Shown in pieces: positions 45,176 to 56,639 of a DNA stretch of 64,000 nt. Location: assembly GCF_024139115.2 (NCBI RefSeq), contig NC_085141.1, forward strand, positions 34,354,120-34,418,119, read 5' to 3'. The notes beneath the pieces are model-generated. The model was not told the origin of the DNA, ran no database searches, and worked only from the letters and a program-made list of their open reading frames with translations. A program made the position numbers and the translations under genes. The stretch's first letter is position 1. Each line of letters starts with the position of its first letter. Origin of the DNA: Armigeres subalbatus (lineage: Eukaryota > Arthropoda > Insecta > Diptera > Culicidae).

Positions 45176-45780
45176 GTAATGTTTATAATAAATTATTCTC
45201 TAGGATTAAGATAATTTTCTATCGGTGTGAGATCAATGATTTAACAATTTCGTCTTATATGATAATACTAGGCCGTGTGTATTGGAATTATTCATGAAAC
45301 TGCATAGCGTTAATGCAGTAATGACGCATGCGAAATGGTAGCGTTGCTCTCATTTAAATATAATGATAAGAAATTACTACCTTTTCGTTTATCGTGATGT
45401 CATGAGATATCACATCCTTGCATCTATACTATTTGATTTGATCCATTTGAATTTGTGAATATATTCAATAATATTTAAGAGTGTAGTACGTGTTACATAT
45501 AATTTTATCGAATGTAAACTTTGCAAATAGCACATATTCCGTCGTTAGGGGCATCTACAACACCTACAAATTTAGTTAAGTTTCCATAAATTGATAATAG
45601 CACATCATAAGTCTAATAAAAGCTATAGTAGAATTGATGATATTTTACAATTTCGTAATGCTTCGGTTTTTAAAACAATTCCATCTTACCAGTGGCACAA
45701 TCAGGATGTCCATTGAAGACAAGTCCTCGGATTGACTGGTTCATCGTATTTAAACTTTGGAGGGAGTAATACGAAGGGCA
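45176..45780. other. MBD2/3 3' flank; nothing else recognised
   Basis: AT-rich; an AATAAA-like word (aataaatt) lies at about 45187 and others further on. No gene or element seen. Confidence 0.4.
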
Positions 45781-45965
45781 GGGATTGTAACGAGTAGTAC
45801 TATTTTCACGAAGTCCGTTCAGCTATTTGGATTCGCTGACGACATTGATATTACGGTGCGTAACTAAGGGAAGGTAAGCGGATTGGACTAGTCATCAACA
45901 AGTCGAAGACGAAGTACATGATAGGAAGAGGCTCAAGAGGGGACAATGTAAGCCACCCAACAAGA

Positions 45966-47498
45966 GCTGATTGTATGTCATACCCCAGAAACCCATTACC
46001 CAGAAAGTGATTCCCCAGAAATTAATTCCCCTGAATGCACTACTCCCCAGAAAACCATTCCCCAGAATACCACAATCCCCAGAAAGACATTCCCCAGAAT
46101 GCCCCTATCCCCCAAAAGACATTTCCCAGAATGCCTCCATCCCCCGAAAGACATTCCCCAGAATGTCCTAATCCCCAGAAAACCATACCCCAGAATGCAC
46201 CATTTCCTAGCTTAGACTAAATACTTCGTAATTGCTTCATCCCGGGCAAATGCGTACTTTTAAAGAAGGAGTCATCTACTATTTTGCCTTATTCCGGGCA
46301 AATGCATACTTTTAAAGAAGGAGTCATCTACTCTTTTGCTTCATCCCGGGCAAATGCGTACTTTTAAAGAAGGAGTCATCTACTCTTCTGCCTTTTTCCT
46401 GGCAAATGCGTACTTTTGAAGAAGTAGTTATCTACTCGTTTGCCTTTTCCGGGCAAACGCATACTTTTAAAGAAGAAGTCATCTGCTCTTTTGCATTATC
46501 CCGGGCAAATGCGTACTTTTAAAGAAGGAGTCATCTACTCTTTTGCATTATCCCGGGCAAATGCGTACTTTTAAAAAATGAGTCATTTACTCTTTTGCCT
46601 TTTTACCTCTTTTGGATTATCCCGAGCAAATGCGTACTTGAAAAAAATTGAGTGATTTACTCTTTTACCTTTTCCGGGCAAATGCATACTTTTGAAGAAG
46701 TACCCGAGCAAAGATGGAGAGCAAATCGATAACTAATTTTGTTGTTGTGAAATCGCCTAATTTTGATAACTCAGCATGATATCCTTTTGGTCGTTTCAAC
46801 GGTTAAAATAACAAAATGTATAGCAGAAAAATCATACTGGGACATCAAATTGAAAACTATGTCTGCTGTCGATGAGAGCAAATCAAAAACTGATTTTGAT
46901 ATTGGTTTTGGATAACGAAATAAGTAATCAGTTTAATATCAGTTCATATTATTCAGAAATCAACATCAAATTGATACCTAAATAAGTTATCAATCATGAA
47001 TATCAAAGTTTATGTTTATGTTTATGATATGATGTTTATGTTTATGGATTATATGCTCCTTCGTATTATATGTGAGCCCTAACGAACATATCAAATGGGC
47101 TCTATTCCGGGCAAATGCGTGCTTTAAAATAAGGCAGCATATGTCGTTTTACCTTATTCCGGGCAAATGCGTACTTCAATATAAGTATTTTTGCAAAGAA
47201 ATATAGTATCTAGTATTTTTAATTTATAGAAATGACAGCGAAAATCATAGTTTCTTAGACTGATACCTTTTTCTGGGGAACGGGTTATTCTGGGTTTTTG
47301 GTTTCTGGGGAATGGGTCATTCGGGTTTTTTTTTCTGGGGAATGGGTCATTCTGGGGATTTATTTTCCGGGAAATGGTGCATTCTGGGGAATATCATTCT
47401 GGAGAATTGGTCGTTCTGGGAAATGGAATTCTGGGAAATACCATTCTGGGGAACTGATTCTGGGGATTGGTATTCTGGGCATTGACATACAACCACAC
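45966..47498. mobile_element. 1.5-kb element bounded by inverted CCCCAGAA minisatellites
   Basis: The left edge is ttgtatgtcat followed by about 245 bases of ccccagaa-type units. The right edge is about 230 bases of ttctgggg-type units followed by attgacatacaa, the inverse of the left edge. Between them lie a tandem array (46236-46705), a unique AT-rich part with short gtttatgtttatg repeats, and two further array units near 47100-47180. It lies inside a LINE RT relic, which supports insertion as one unit. No transposase; target duplication not clear. Confidence 0.65.
46236..46705. repeat. Tandem array, unit about 55-60 bp, eight to nine copies
   Basis: Each unit reads like cccgggcaaatgcgtac, ttttaaagaaggagtcatc, tactcttttgcctta, with copy-to-copy changes. 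Later copies are shorter and more diverged. It is not a CRISPR array: the units are contiguous and have no unique spacers. Confidence 0.85.
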
Positions 47499-48204
47499 GA
47501 GCTTGTACCGGTGATGAAGAAATCGAGGTGGTTGAAGAATTTGTGTCCTGGGGCTCTCTAGTGACCTCCGAAAACGATATCAGCAGAGAAATCCGGAGAC
47601 GCATCATGGCAGGAGATCGTACGTACTTTAAGATCCGCAAAACGCTCCGATCGAATAGAGTTTGCCGCCATACTAAACTGACAATCTACAAAACGCTCAT
47701 TAGACCGGTAGTCATCTACTGACCCGAGACCTGGACAAGATTATTATTTTACCTCTTGAAACAAGCTGTGCAGACGCTTATGGACGATGAGTTGGAAAAC
47801 AAACTGAACCTCTCTGGACAGCGGCTCCCATTGCGCCTCAAGTGGACTGGTGGCCTGCATCGCGTGTATGATAATTCAAGGAGCATAAATATTGAGATCT
47901 CAGGACTGAACGAAAAATGCTTTGAATTACGGCATATTCGAACGGTATGCAAGATCTTCTGTCGAAGTTCTCACATTTGAAAGGTGTTCCTGCTCAATCC
48001 TGTCGAAGTCATCGAGGTGTCCGACAGGACAACTGAAATATTAACATAGTGCACTACACGTACCACGTTACGTTTGATGCTGTAAACACGACAACGACGA
48101 CGAAGCGCAGTTGCCTTCGCTTCGGAAGCGTTTCGATGAAAACATATCCTATCCCCTCCGTGCGCGTGCAAGAGAAAAATGATTAACGTCAGCAAGCCTT
48201 ATGC

Positions 48205-48357
48205 AAGGTACGGAAACTGGCCCAAGGTTTGGAATGCAGCTGCCGTGACCAACGGAGTTTCGTTGAATACTGCAATACTGGCTGGTCTCGATTTGCTAAC
48301 GCCGCTTATAAATGTAGGACTAAGGAGGGGAGAAGAGGTGGGAGATTTTTCATAGGC
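48205..48357 (+). pseudogene. BEL/Pao reverse-transcriptase fragment
   Basis: VWNAAAVTNGVSLNTAILAG then LDLLTPLINVGL corresponds to the BEL/Pao RT stretch VWDAAA ... GVSLND-LLKGPD (compare the intact copy at 61736-61830). It ends exactly where the inverted-repeat element begins (48358). Confidence 0.6.
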
Positions 48358-48500
48358 CGATGACATACTGACGCGTGTGTGAACGCGTTAAAGACAAAAG
48401 GAATCCTATAGACGAATCCAAGTAAAAATAAGAAGAAGACATACGACGGTGTTAACTTTGACAGATCCTACAGCACAGCATAGGAAGATCATTTAAAAAT

Positions 48501-51500
48501 TTTACTTACTCATAAGTAAGTAAGTACACCTCCGATGGTGCAAAGAGCCGACTTGAAAGATCTCCACCCTGAGCGTTGCCCAGCTATCGCTATAACCTGT
48601 TGCCATGATTGATTTCGGTCAATTTCTTTTATTTCTTTATAAAGGCTTCGCCGCCATGAGCCTCTGGGTCTGCCTTTGCTGCGATGTCCCGCTGGGTTCC
48701 AGTCTAATGCTTGTTTACAGATTTCGTTTCCGCCCCTACCTAAAGTGTGGCCGACCCAGCCACACCTCCGATCCCGAATTTCTGTTGCTATCGGCCTCTG
48801 GTGACAACGACGATGGAGCTCGTTGTTTGAGATCCAGTTGTGAGGCCACCAGGCCCGAATTATATATCGCAGGCATCTGCTAATGAACACCTGCAGCCGT
48901 TGCGTGTTCTCCACTGATACACACCATGTTTCGCTAGCGTATAACAGCACAGATTTCACGTTAGAGTTGAAAATTCGTATTTTGGTGCGTTCACTTATCT
49001 GCCTGTTTTCCAGATATTTCTTAAACTCGCAAAGGCAGCCCTTGCTTTCTTGATCCGTGCGCCTATGTCGATCTTGGTACCGCCGTCTGACGCCATTTGG
49101 CTACCAAGATATTGGAAGCTTTTAACATTCTCCACTGGTTGTCCGGCTATTGTGAAACTGGAAGGAGTCACCGTGTTTACATCCAACGATTTGGTTTTGT
49201 TGACGTTGATAACTAAACCTGCCGAAGAGGAGCGCTCGGCAAGGTCGTTGAGCTTTCTCTGCATATCAGAGCGCCGTTGCATAGAACTTTAAGAACGGTG
49301 CACAGCAACATAATGCCTCGCCAGTTATCGCATACAGTCAGGTCACCCTTTTTGGGCACCTTCACTAAGATACCTTGCATCCAGTCGACCGGGAAAGTTG
49401 CGGTGTCCCAGATATTACGAAATAAACGATGCAGAAGTTGAGCGGATATCATGGGGTCAGCTTTGAGCATCTCGGCTAATATGCGATCGACCCCTGGGGC
49501 TTTATTCGATTTCATGCTTTGGATGGCTGTTTGAATCTCGTGATGGAGCTTCGGTATTGACGCGTGTTATACGTCGGATCCTAGGCAGATCATGCCGAGG
49601 TGGTGATGGCCTGGCTGGCACTTGAAAAAGTTGTTCGAAGTGCTCAAACCAGCGTTTCAGCTGGTCAGTTGGGTCGGTCAATAACTGATCATTCGCGTCT
49701 TTCACAGGCATTGTTGCATTCATCTTCGCCCCGCTTAAGCGTCGTGAGATATCGTAGAGGAAGCGAATGTCCCCGGTTGCGGCGGCTCTCTCTCTTTCGT
49801 CTGCCCACGCTCGCTTGTCCCGTCGGCATGAGCGTTTTACTTCCTTCTCAAGAGCCGCGTGTCGTTGACGGGCTAAGACTTTGGCTCCTCTGGTTTTTGA
49901 TCGCTCTATCGCGGCTTTGGCTTCTCTTCGCTCCTCTATCTTCCTCCAGGTCTCATCAGTGATTCATTGTTTTCTCTGGGTGCGCAGTTCGCCCAGATTG
50001 TTCTCGCTGGTGGCGATGAAGGCATTCTTGATGGCGGTCCATTGGTCTTCCACGCTTCCACCTTCCGGAATATCTGCAGCACGCGTCTCCAGTTCTTCAA
50101 CGAAGGACCGTTTCATCGTGGCATCTTCCAGTCGGCGTGTGTTTAATCGTCGTCGAACACTTTCCTCCTGCCGATGAATCCGCGCGATGCGCAGGCGTAT
50201 TTCGCCGATGAGGAGGTGATGATCAGAGGCGATATCGGCACTACGTTTATTCTGTACATCAAGAAGGCTCCGTTTCCATTTTCGGCTGATGCAGATGTGG
50301 TCGATTTGACTTTCTGTATAGCCGTCACGGGAGACCCACGTGACCTTGTGAACCGGTCGATGAGGGAAGAGCGATCCCCTGATCACCATGTCGTTATTAC
50401 CACAAAATTCTGCGAGCAGCTCTCCGTTTTCGCTCATTTCTCCGAGACCATGGCGTCCCATAATGCGCTCATGGTTCGAGTTGTCGAATCCAATCTTCGC
50501 ATTGAAGTCGTCCAAACAGATCTTGACATCATCCTTCGGAATTCCTATCTACGACGGCATTGAGTTGACTGTAGAAGTTCTCTTTGTCTTGCAGATCGGC
50601 AGCATCGGTTGGCGCATAACATTGGATTATAGTAAGGTTTCGGACCCGTGTTCTAAATCTGGCAACGATTATTCTTTCACTTATAGGTTCCCACTTCATA
50701 AGCGCAGAGTGTGCCTGAGCGCTTCGTAGGAAGCCAACTACGCGATGCCGGGGAGCGTGTTCACCTCGTAAACCAGAGTATAGCAGAACTTCTCCCGACG
50801 ACGTTCTGTGTTCTCCAAAGTTTGGCCAACGAACTTCACTCAGTCCCAGGATCTCAAGCTTCATGCGGCGTGCCTCATTGACAAGTTGTGCCCAGCAGGG
50901 TAAGGCTAGGGTTAAAACGCTCCATGTTCCAGTTCGTGTCCGTTGTTTCGCGCTAAGAGTCGTCGCCGTAAAACGTCCGTATTCTTTCATTATCGGATTC
51001 TCGAACAAATTGATGTTTCGGGAACAGTAGGTTGTTGGCCCAAGGTTCCCTATCCACCGGGATGGGGCTGCCATCTTAGGTATAGCTTCCGGGGAATAGC
51101 AATTCATACTCAGCCGCTGGATGCCAGAACAGACGCTGTTTGAGCCGCACCTCCTTGGTGAACAGACGCTCGATCAGTCGGGTCAAATTTGTTTAAAGTC
51201 CCACCCAACACCAGGACTAGGCGAGTGCGCTTTGAGCGGCACACGGTCGCTTTGATAGGGCCTGCTTGGGGACACATGCAGCTTTTTATAGAAGTTCAAC
51301 AGAGCCCACTGTCGAACCCCATCATATCCTAGGCAGACCCCACAGGACGCACCCTCTCACTCTAGCTAATGTCAGAAGGACAACAGTGCCCAGGCTACAC
51401 TACCAGCTAAGTACGCAACCCTTAGCTGGCGGTCAATTGTCATAGGAAGACCCGTGGAAGCGTGAGTATTGGAACTTGTGAGGACCAGAGCTATGTTAGG

Positions 51501-51538
51501 CGCCGCTTCCCGGATGTCAACTCACCATTTCGTAGCCC
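48501..51538 (-). mobile_element. RTE-clade LINE, copy 2, inverted, with internal RT deletion
   Basis: It has the same family and high similarity as 2355-5905, from the taagtaagtaag tail (about 48512-48524) to the 5' end (ggtgagttgacatccgggaa inverted near 51510-51530). It is about 0.5 kb shorter because RT sequence equivalent to about 4627-5132 of copy 1 is missing. At the junction (about 49281-49286) a gcaa shared by both deletion edges remains. Flanks atttaaaaatt and atttttaaaat suggest an imperfect target duplication in an AT-rich word of the inverted-repeat element. Confidence 0.85.
48510..51107 (-). pseudogene. RTE LINE endonuclease/RT, copy 2, defective
   Basis: Endonuclease: GTWSVLTLALPCWAQ near 51000, LGLSEVRWPNF, IIQCYAPTDAADLQ and DDFNAKIG near 50500. 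It reads RDGYTESQIDHICISRKWK near 50310 in one frame, where copy 1 is rearranged. RT thumb-type end: SAGLVINVNKTKSLDVNTV near 49210 and WVGHTLGRGGNEICKQAL near 48730. The catalytic RT core (YEKAFD, GCILSP and ADD regions) is absent. It cannot make a working RT. Confidence 0.85.
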
Positions 51539-52789
51539 ATTTTTAAAATGCTTATAATACATTCTAGACAAAATGTAATTAAAATCTGATTTATGTATGA
51601 TACGGAAAAAGTTCCGAAGTGTATGCTAGATACATTTTTGGAAAATATACAAAAAATTGAGGTAAGCTTATAAATATGTAATTCAGAACTTTTTCCGTCG
51701 GAGGTGAGCCAGCCAAAGGCTGAAAGCCTCCTTAATAAAGATACCGTGAGCGTGCCTTATTCTGCGCGGCTCCTAATTCTGCGCACTTTGACACTATAAC
51801 ATTTTTTTAAATTTTGTTTGCTGTTATTATTATATTTACTTACATGTCATCAAAAAGTTGGGAATTTATTGTTGTCATGGGTACATAATAAAGCAATAAG
51901 TTAGCATTGATAACGGGAATACCTATGAGGAAAAACAAAATCGGTAAAATCGAAAATGTCAAAAAATGGCCGCCATAAGGCAATCCATGAGACAGCTGCG
52001 ATCAGCTGACGATTTTTGTTTACCTTGATTTTTTGACAGATTCTGACCGGACTGACAGAACAATCCAAAGAAAATTGTTAAGCGCGGTTTACACCAGAAG
52101 TGGATTGCCTTCAACTGCATACACACTTTGTTTTGATTTCGATTGTCAGTCCCATCGCTGAATGTCCTCATGGATAGCCTATAATTAGCAGCAGCGCTAA
52201 AACGCACATAAACAATTTTTTCTCGAATTTGAGCAAAAAAAAAAGATTTGGACTCATTTTTTTTTAAAGCGAAGTGCAAAAGCAGATCATTTGTTGCTTT
52301 AATATGATGAAAATCGGCTTTCAGAGTGTAATCTCTATCTTATAGAAAGCATTTTATGTTGCGCAGAATATGGCACAAAATTTAATTTCGGTTCCTAATA
52401 GTGCGCGCGGAATGCATAGGTACAATAACCCTGGCTTGTCAACTCAAATTGAAAGTAGCAACTGTTTGGGCATGCAAACATATTTCAAAATGCTAGAATA
52501 AAACAAGAAGAGCAAAAAAAAATGCGAAGATAGATTATCCGGAAAGAGACAAGGGATATCTAATTTTTGGCCTACGCACCACATCTCCACTGAGCGTTTT
52601 TTAAACATCGAGGTATCTAATCTTAATGTGTATATCACGTGACTAGTACGTATAATTTTCCCTGAAAAATCGACATAATTTCCCACTCGAATATTTCCTA
52701 GGTCGGACTGGCATTTCGACATTTGAGAAAATAGCACTTTGGGCAACATTAGCATTTATGTAAGACTGGCAGCCTTAGGCTGGTCTTTA

Positions 52790-53447
52790 GGGCAGTTCAA
52801 ATTTCAAAAATGTTCGAAAATTGCAACTCCCATATGTCCATTAGTATCATTTTGATAATATAGGAGTCCTGGCAAAATTTCAGGCCATTCGGTGTCCATT
52901 TAGGGGTGGCGCGAAGTCAATTTATGTTTATATGGAAATTTGTATGGGAAAAACTCAAAATTTATTCAAGTCTCCCTACAACTGTCAAATCGTGATGAAT
53001 TCAAATAAACATCCCCAACCTCCCTTTTTGGAATCTATATAAATGAGACCCCCGGATAACACATTAGTTATGAGTGGATTTAGTGGTTCTATTGACAGTG
53101 TGAATATGAGATAAATGGCAAAAAAAGGTGTAATTAGCCTTAACGTAGCAGTGGAAATATAAATCAAAATTAATGAGTTACCCACTGGTTGAGCTCGAAT
53201 GAATTCCAAAAATGGAGGTTAGGGATATTTATTTAAATTCATCACGATTTGACAGTTGTAGGGAGACTTGAATGAATTTTAAGTTTTTCCCATACAAATT
53301 TCCATATAAACATAAATTGACTTCGCGCCACCCCTAAATGGCCACCGAATTGCCTGAAATTTTGCCAGCACTCCTATATTATCAAAATGATGCTAATAGA
53401 CATATGGGAGTTGGAATTTTCGAACATTTTTGAAATTTGAACTGCCC
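52790..53447. mobile_element. 658-bp foldback MITE with about 240-bp inverted repeats, TA target
   Basis: The ends GGGCAGTTCAAATTTCAAAA and its inverse are flanked by TA at 52788-52789 and 53448-53449. The arms (52790 to about 53035; about 53203-53447) include ttcgaaaattgcaactccca, gcgaagtcaatttatgttta and ctacaactgtcaaatcgtga. A spacer of about 165 bp contains no gene. Confidence 0.8.
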
Positions 53448-53692
53448 TACTGGTCTTATTATTCACGTTGGATTACATTTATTTCCATTCCATATAAATA
53501 TCGAATTTGATCGGAATAAAAAATTGCCTTTTCATCAATGGCGAACTTTAGTAAACAAGGCAAAACAGTGACTTGACCATTGGCATGAACACAATAACCG
53601 ATCTGGAAAGTGGCCTAAACGGAAAAAATGGACCGTCGAAAGAGACTTATGACGTTGGCAAGCAATCGGATAATGGACTTGAAAAATGAATA

Positions 53693-53860
53693 AGATCTTT
53701 GTGCACATACATCATACACACATACACGCACACACAGGCATCATCTCAATTAATCACAGCTGAGTCAACTGGGTTTGGGTCTAATTTGCCAGGTCTTATA
53801 TAAAAATTTTGGAGTAGACGTTTTTTTCGTATACTTAGCGTACAAGAACGGTAAAACGTT
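53693..53860. repeat. Dispersed cacaca/gagtcaactggg repeat, second copy
   Basis: tacacacatacacgcacaca, catctcaattaatcac, agctgagtcaactgggt and cgtatacttagcgtac follow the same order as 43089-43255. Confidence 0.5.
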
Positions 53861-54415
53861 GTAGTCAGATAGACTTTAGGAAACATGCATGGTACTAAAA
53901 ACGTGCAAAAGTAATGATATATTTGTATAAATATTCAAAACCATTTAATGAGACAAAAGATACTCAAACTGAGTGTTTATTGTTGTGCGCAGAATTAGGA
54001 ACATTGCGCGCAGAATATGGAACATTTCAAAATGTGTGCGCAGAATTAGGAACCATATGGCAATCCACAAATCGATTAATAATATATGCTCTTAGTCAAT
54101 ATAATCAAAATTTTAATGATTCATAGTCTTCCGTGGATTATAGTTACACATCTACTACATAAAGGTATTCATAAATCATTATGGTTTCTCGATAACAACG
54201 ATTTTATTTCAAAATTTTCTTAAATGCGCAGAATATGGTATCTCCAGAAAAAAAACTTTTTTCCGTATCGTACATCAATCATATTTTAATTACATTTTGT
54301 CTAGAATTTATTATAAGCATTTTAAAATGATCTTCCTATGCTGTGCTGTAGGATTTGTCAAAGTTAACACCGTCGTGTGTCTTCTTCTTATTTTTACTTG
54401 GATTCGTCTATTGGT

Positions 54416-54662
54416 GATATTCCGCTTCATGAGTGCTTAGACGCGTACGCGCACGCACACGCGTCAATATGTCATCGACCTTACCACGTGTCTTACAGCT
54501 AATAACGCGGATATACGTGTGCATGGTGCATGAGGCCGATGACATAGTGACGCGTGTGCGTGCGCGAACGCGTCTAAGCACTCGTGAAGCAGAATATCAG
54601 CAAGAGGATTTCTTTTGTCTTGGACGCGTTCGCGCACGCACACGCGTCACTATGTCATCGGC
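54416..54662. repeat. Three alternating copies of a CpG-rich module (gacgcgtgtgcgtgcgcgaa)
   Basis: A 50-70-bp module containing gatgacatagtgacgcgtgt and gcgcgaacgcgtctaagcac occurs inverted at 54416-54484, direct at 54530-54596 and inverted at 54620-54662. The first two form a near-perfect inverted pair. The runs of alternating purine-pyrimidine (gcgcacgcacacgcg) are unusual in this AT-rich DNA. Confidence 0.75.
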
Positions 54663-54665
54663 CTG

Positions 54666-55579
54666 AGTCTATTTGCTATCGCACTTGCGTGGAAGTTTGG
54701 TCGCAAAGTGTTTCTGTCAGGGGGAGATAGCGGAGCACTGAATCCCTACCCCGACATGTGCTGATTCTAAAATGTAAACAACAGTGTTAATTCTCTACCA
54801 CCTTTTTGAATGGCGAGGGAATTTTTATGCACAGTTTTGTTTTTCGATATTTTATCAAAATTAAACACTTAATCCTGCAGCAATATAACGATGTGCTATG
54901 CTTGAGATACCAGCTTGTTTGAAGGGACTCGAAAAAGAATTTATTTGCAGTAACTAACCAAATATAAAAATGTTCGCATTAATGATTGCGCCCTAACACT
55001 GGTTCTAAGCTTCGATGCAAAGTACACCAGCTTTGTTCGCCAGTGACTTGGTTTCTGTGACAACCTGGTCAAGATTGTGGAGAAACATATGCACCTGTTC
55101 GAAGATTTAGTTATTTGTACTGCACTGTAACAGTTCTTGCCGTTGTTGTCGAGACGACGGTTAGTTAACTTCATTTACTCGATGTCAGATAGAACGGGAG
55201 GATGCGTATGTAGGTATATGGCAATTCCAGATGGTAAATAAGTGCGAAATCAAATCAAGTATAGGAAAAACTCTATGGTTTGCAGCAAAGTAATAGACGT
55301 GGAAACAAAGCTTACAAACTGAAAAAGAAAAAAAAAAGAATTTAAAATACAACTGTGGTTGAATTATTTAATCGGTACTATTTTAATCATATTATTGCTC
55401 TTAAGTTGTCTACTCTTATATCTTGAAATGATTCCTACGATTTAATGGAAATACTATAGTAAATGCAGGCATAGCAGGCAAAAGACTTTTTTTTCCCTAA
55501 TTTTAGTGCACACAACATCGATGAACATTAAATTTATTTTGTGCGATTTAAAAGTCATCCATCGTCTACGATGACCAAA
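54666..55579. other. Non-coding; KDSR 3' flank
   Basis: AT-rich sequence without a recognised element. The right part should carry the 3' untranslated region of the reductase gene. Confidence 0.35.
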
Positions 55580-56639
55580 TTATGCCTCCCTATTCTCCTT
55601 CTCTTTGGCACAGTTCCTGATAATGCGCTGGAAGTTCCACTGAATCACCAGCCCAATAAGCCGCAACGGTCCGAGCAGGTAGAATTGAAGCACGCACAGC
55701 ACCGGGCTCTTCCATGGTGACATTCCAACGCACAGAGTGCTCAAAACCCAACTCTCCAGTCCCAAGATCGAGAAGAACGAGCCCTTCAACGCATCGTGCA
55801 CAATCCGCTTGCCAACGTCCTCCGGTTTGGCCAACCCTCCGGAACCGGAAATGATCTTCGTTTCCATCGGTTTGGATTCATTCTCCCGTTCGAATCCCGG
55901 TGTGTCGGTGTCTGCCGGAAGGGCCAAGGTCACGCTTACTCCGCAGTGCTTCGCTTCCATGGCAATAGTCTCAGCCAAACCGCGAAGGGCAAATTTGGAC
56001 GCCGCGTAGGATCCGTAACCGTACAGTCCAATCAGTGCTGCTTGCGACGCGGTTATGACAATGATACCTTCCTTAGCCAGTTTCATCTTCGGTAGAAGGT
56101 AGCGCGTAGGGTAAAAAGTGGCGAAATAGTTAACATCCATCATCAACCTGGCGTCTTCAATGGAGGTATCCTCGACAGTACCGCAAATTGCCATTCCTGC
56201 ACAATTTATCAACATAAATACAGGACCAATGGATCCTTCCACATCTTGGAGACCCTTTTCTACTGCGTCATAACTTTTCGCCAGGTCGATGGAACGGTAT
56301 TCGATCTTCTGATCCTCGCGTACCTTATTGGACAAGAGTTGAGCTTTAGCTTTTTCTAAAATGGAAAAAAAAGTGAGATAAGCTTGTTGTTTAGGAATTA
56401 TCCTCTAATTCGGCTCCCTTACCAAGAAGCTTGACATTGCGTGCCACAATCGTTACGTTCGCACCCAAGCGAACACACTCAGTTGCGGCCCACAATCCGA
56501 TTCCGCTGGATCCCCCGGTTACGACTACATGCTTGCCGCGAATGTTGGTGCGTGTCTTTCGAGATACCCAATAGAATATGAGACCGTGGACCAGGACGAT
56601 TCCCAGCACTGTTAGGATGATCTCAGTTTTGTGATCCAT
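55580..56639 (-). CDS. KDSR: 3-ketodihydrosphingosine reductase (short-chain dehydrogenase)
   Basis: Two exons on the minus strand: 56639-56423 and 56355-55580, junctions CTTCTTG|gtaagg and attttag|AAAAAGC with a 67-bp intron; 330 residues, the family length. An N-terminal membrane anchor (about residues 7-25, IILTVLGIVLVHGLIFYWV) is followed by the NADPH-binding TGGSSGIG at 41-48, NCAG at 123-126, the catalytic Ser at 176 and YAASK at 189-193. The stretch PADTDTPGFERENESKP is typical of this reductase. A hydrophobic C-terminal segment (VLCVLQFYLLGPLRLIGL) suggests a second membrane contact. It reduces 3-ketosphinganine to sphinganine in sphingolipid synthesis at the ER. An ATG 75 bases upstream in frame exists, but the internal MDHKTE start fits the family better. 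Confidence 0.93.

Larger units (their letters stand above)
45790..48000 (+). pseudogene. LINE reverse-transcriptase relic split by the minisatellite-ended element
   Basis: Left part (45790-45960): FTKSVQLFGFADDIDI, an RT catalytic ADD motif, then KTKYMIGR in a nearby frame. Right part (47510-47740): VVEEFVSWGSLVTSENDISR, EIRRRIMAGDR, KTLRSNRVCRHTKLTIYKTL and RPVVIY followed by a stop and PETWT. These are consecutive segments of one RTE/Loner-like RT, so the DNA at 45966-47498 was inserted between them. 47760-48000 is less certain. Confidence 0.65.
48358..54662. mobile_element. Long inverted-repeat (foldback-like) DNA element, hit by a LINE and a MITE
   Basis: The left arm 48358-48500 and 51539-51617 (continuous before the LINE insertion) is inverted at 54259-54662. 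Matching words include ggccgatgacata, gacgcgtgtg, gacgaatccaagtaaaaata, gacggtgttaactttgac, agcacagcataggaagatca and gacaaaatgtaattaaaat. The right arm carries an extra block of CpG-rich repeats (54416-54600). Inside, the word GCGCAGAAT(A/T)(T/A)GGAAC recurs on both sides (51757, 52361, 53987, 54007, 54038, 54228), like subterminal transposase sites. No transposase frame, so non-autonomous. Terminal target duplication is not clear. Confidence 0.65.

Noticed and set aside
46236..46705. Regular repeats that might suggest a CRISPR array
   Set aside because: The units are contiguous with no unique spacers, in a eukaryotic genome; it is an ordinary tandem array.
55796..56095. Plus-strand frame of 99 codons over the reductase
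   Set aside because: Antisense shadow of a well-supported dehydrogenase exon.
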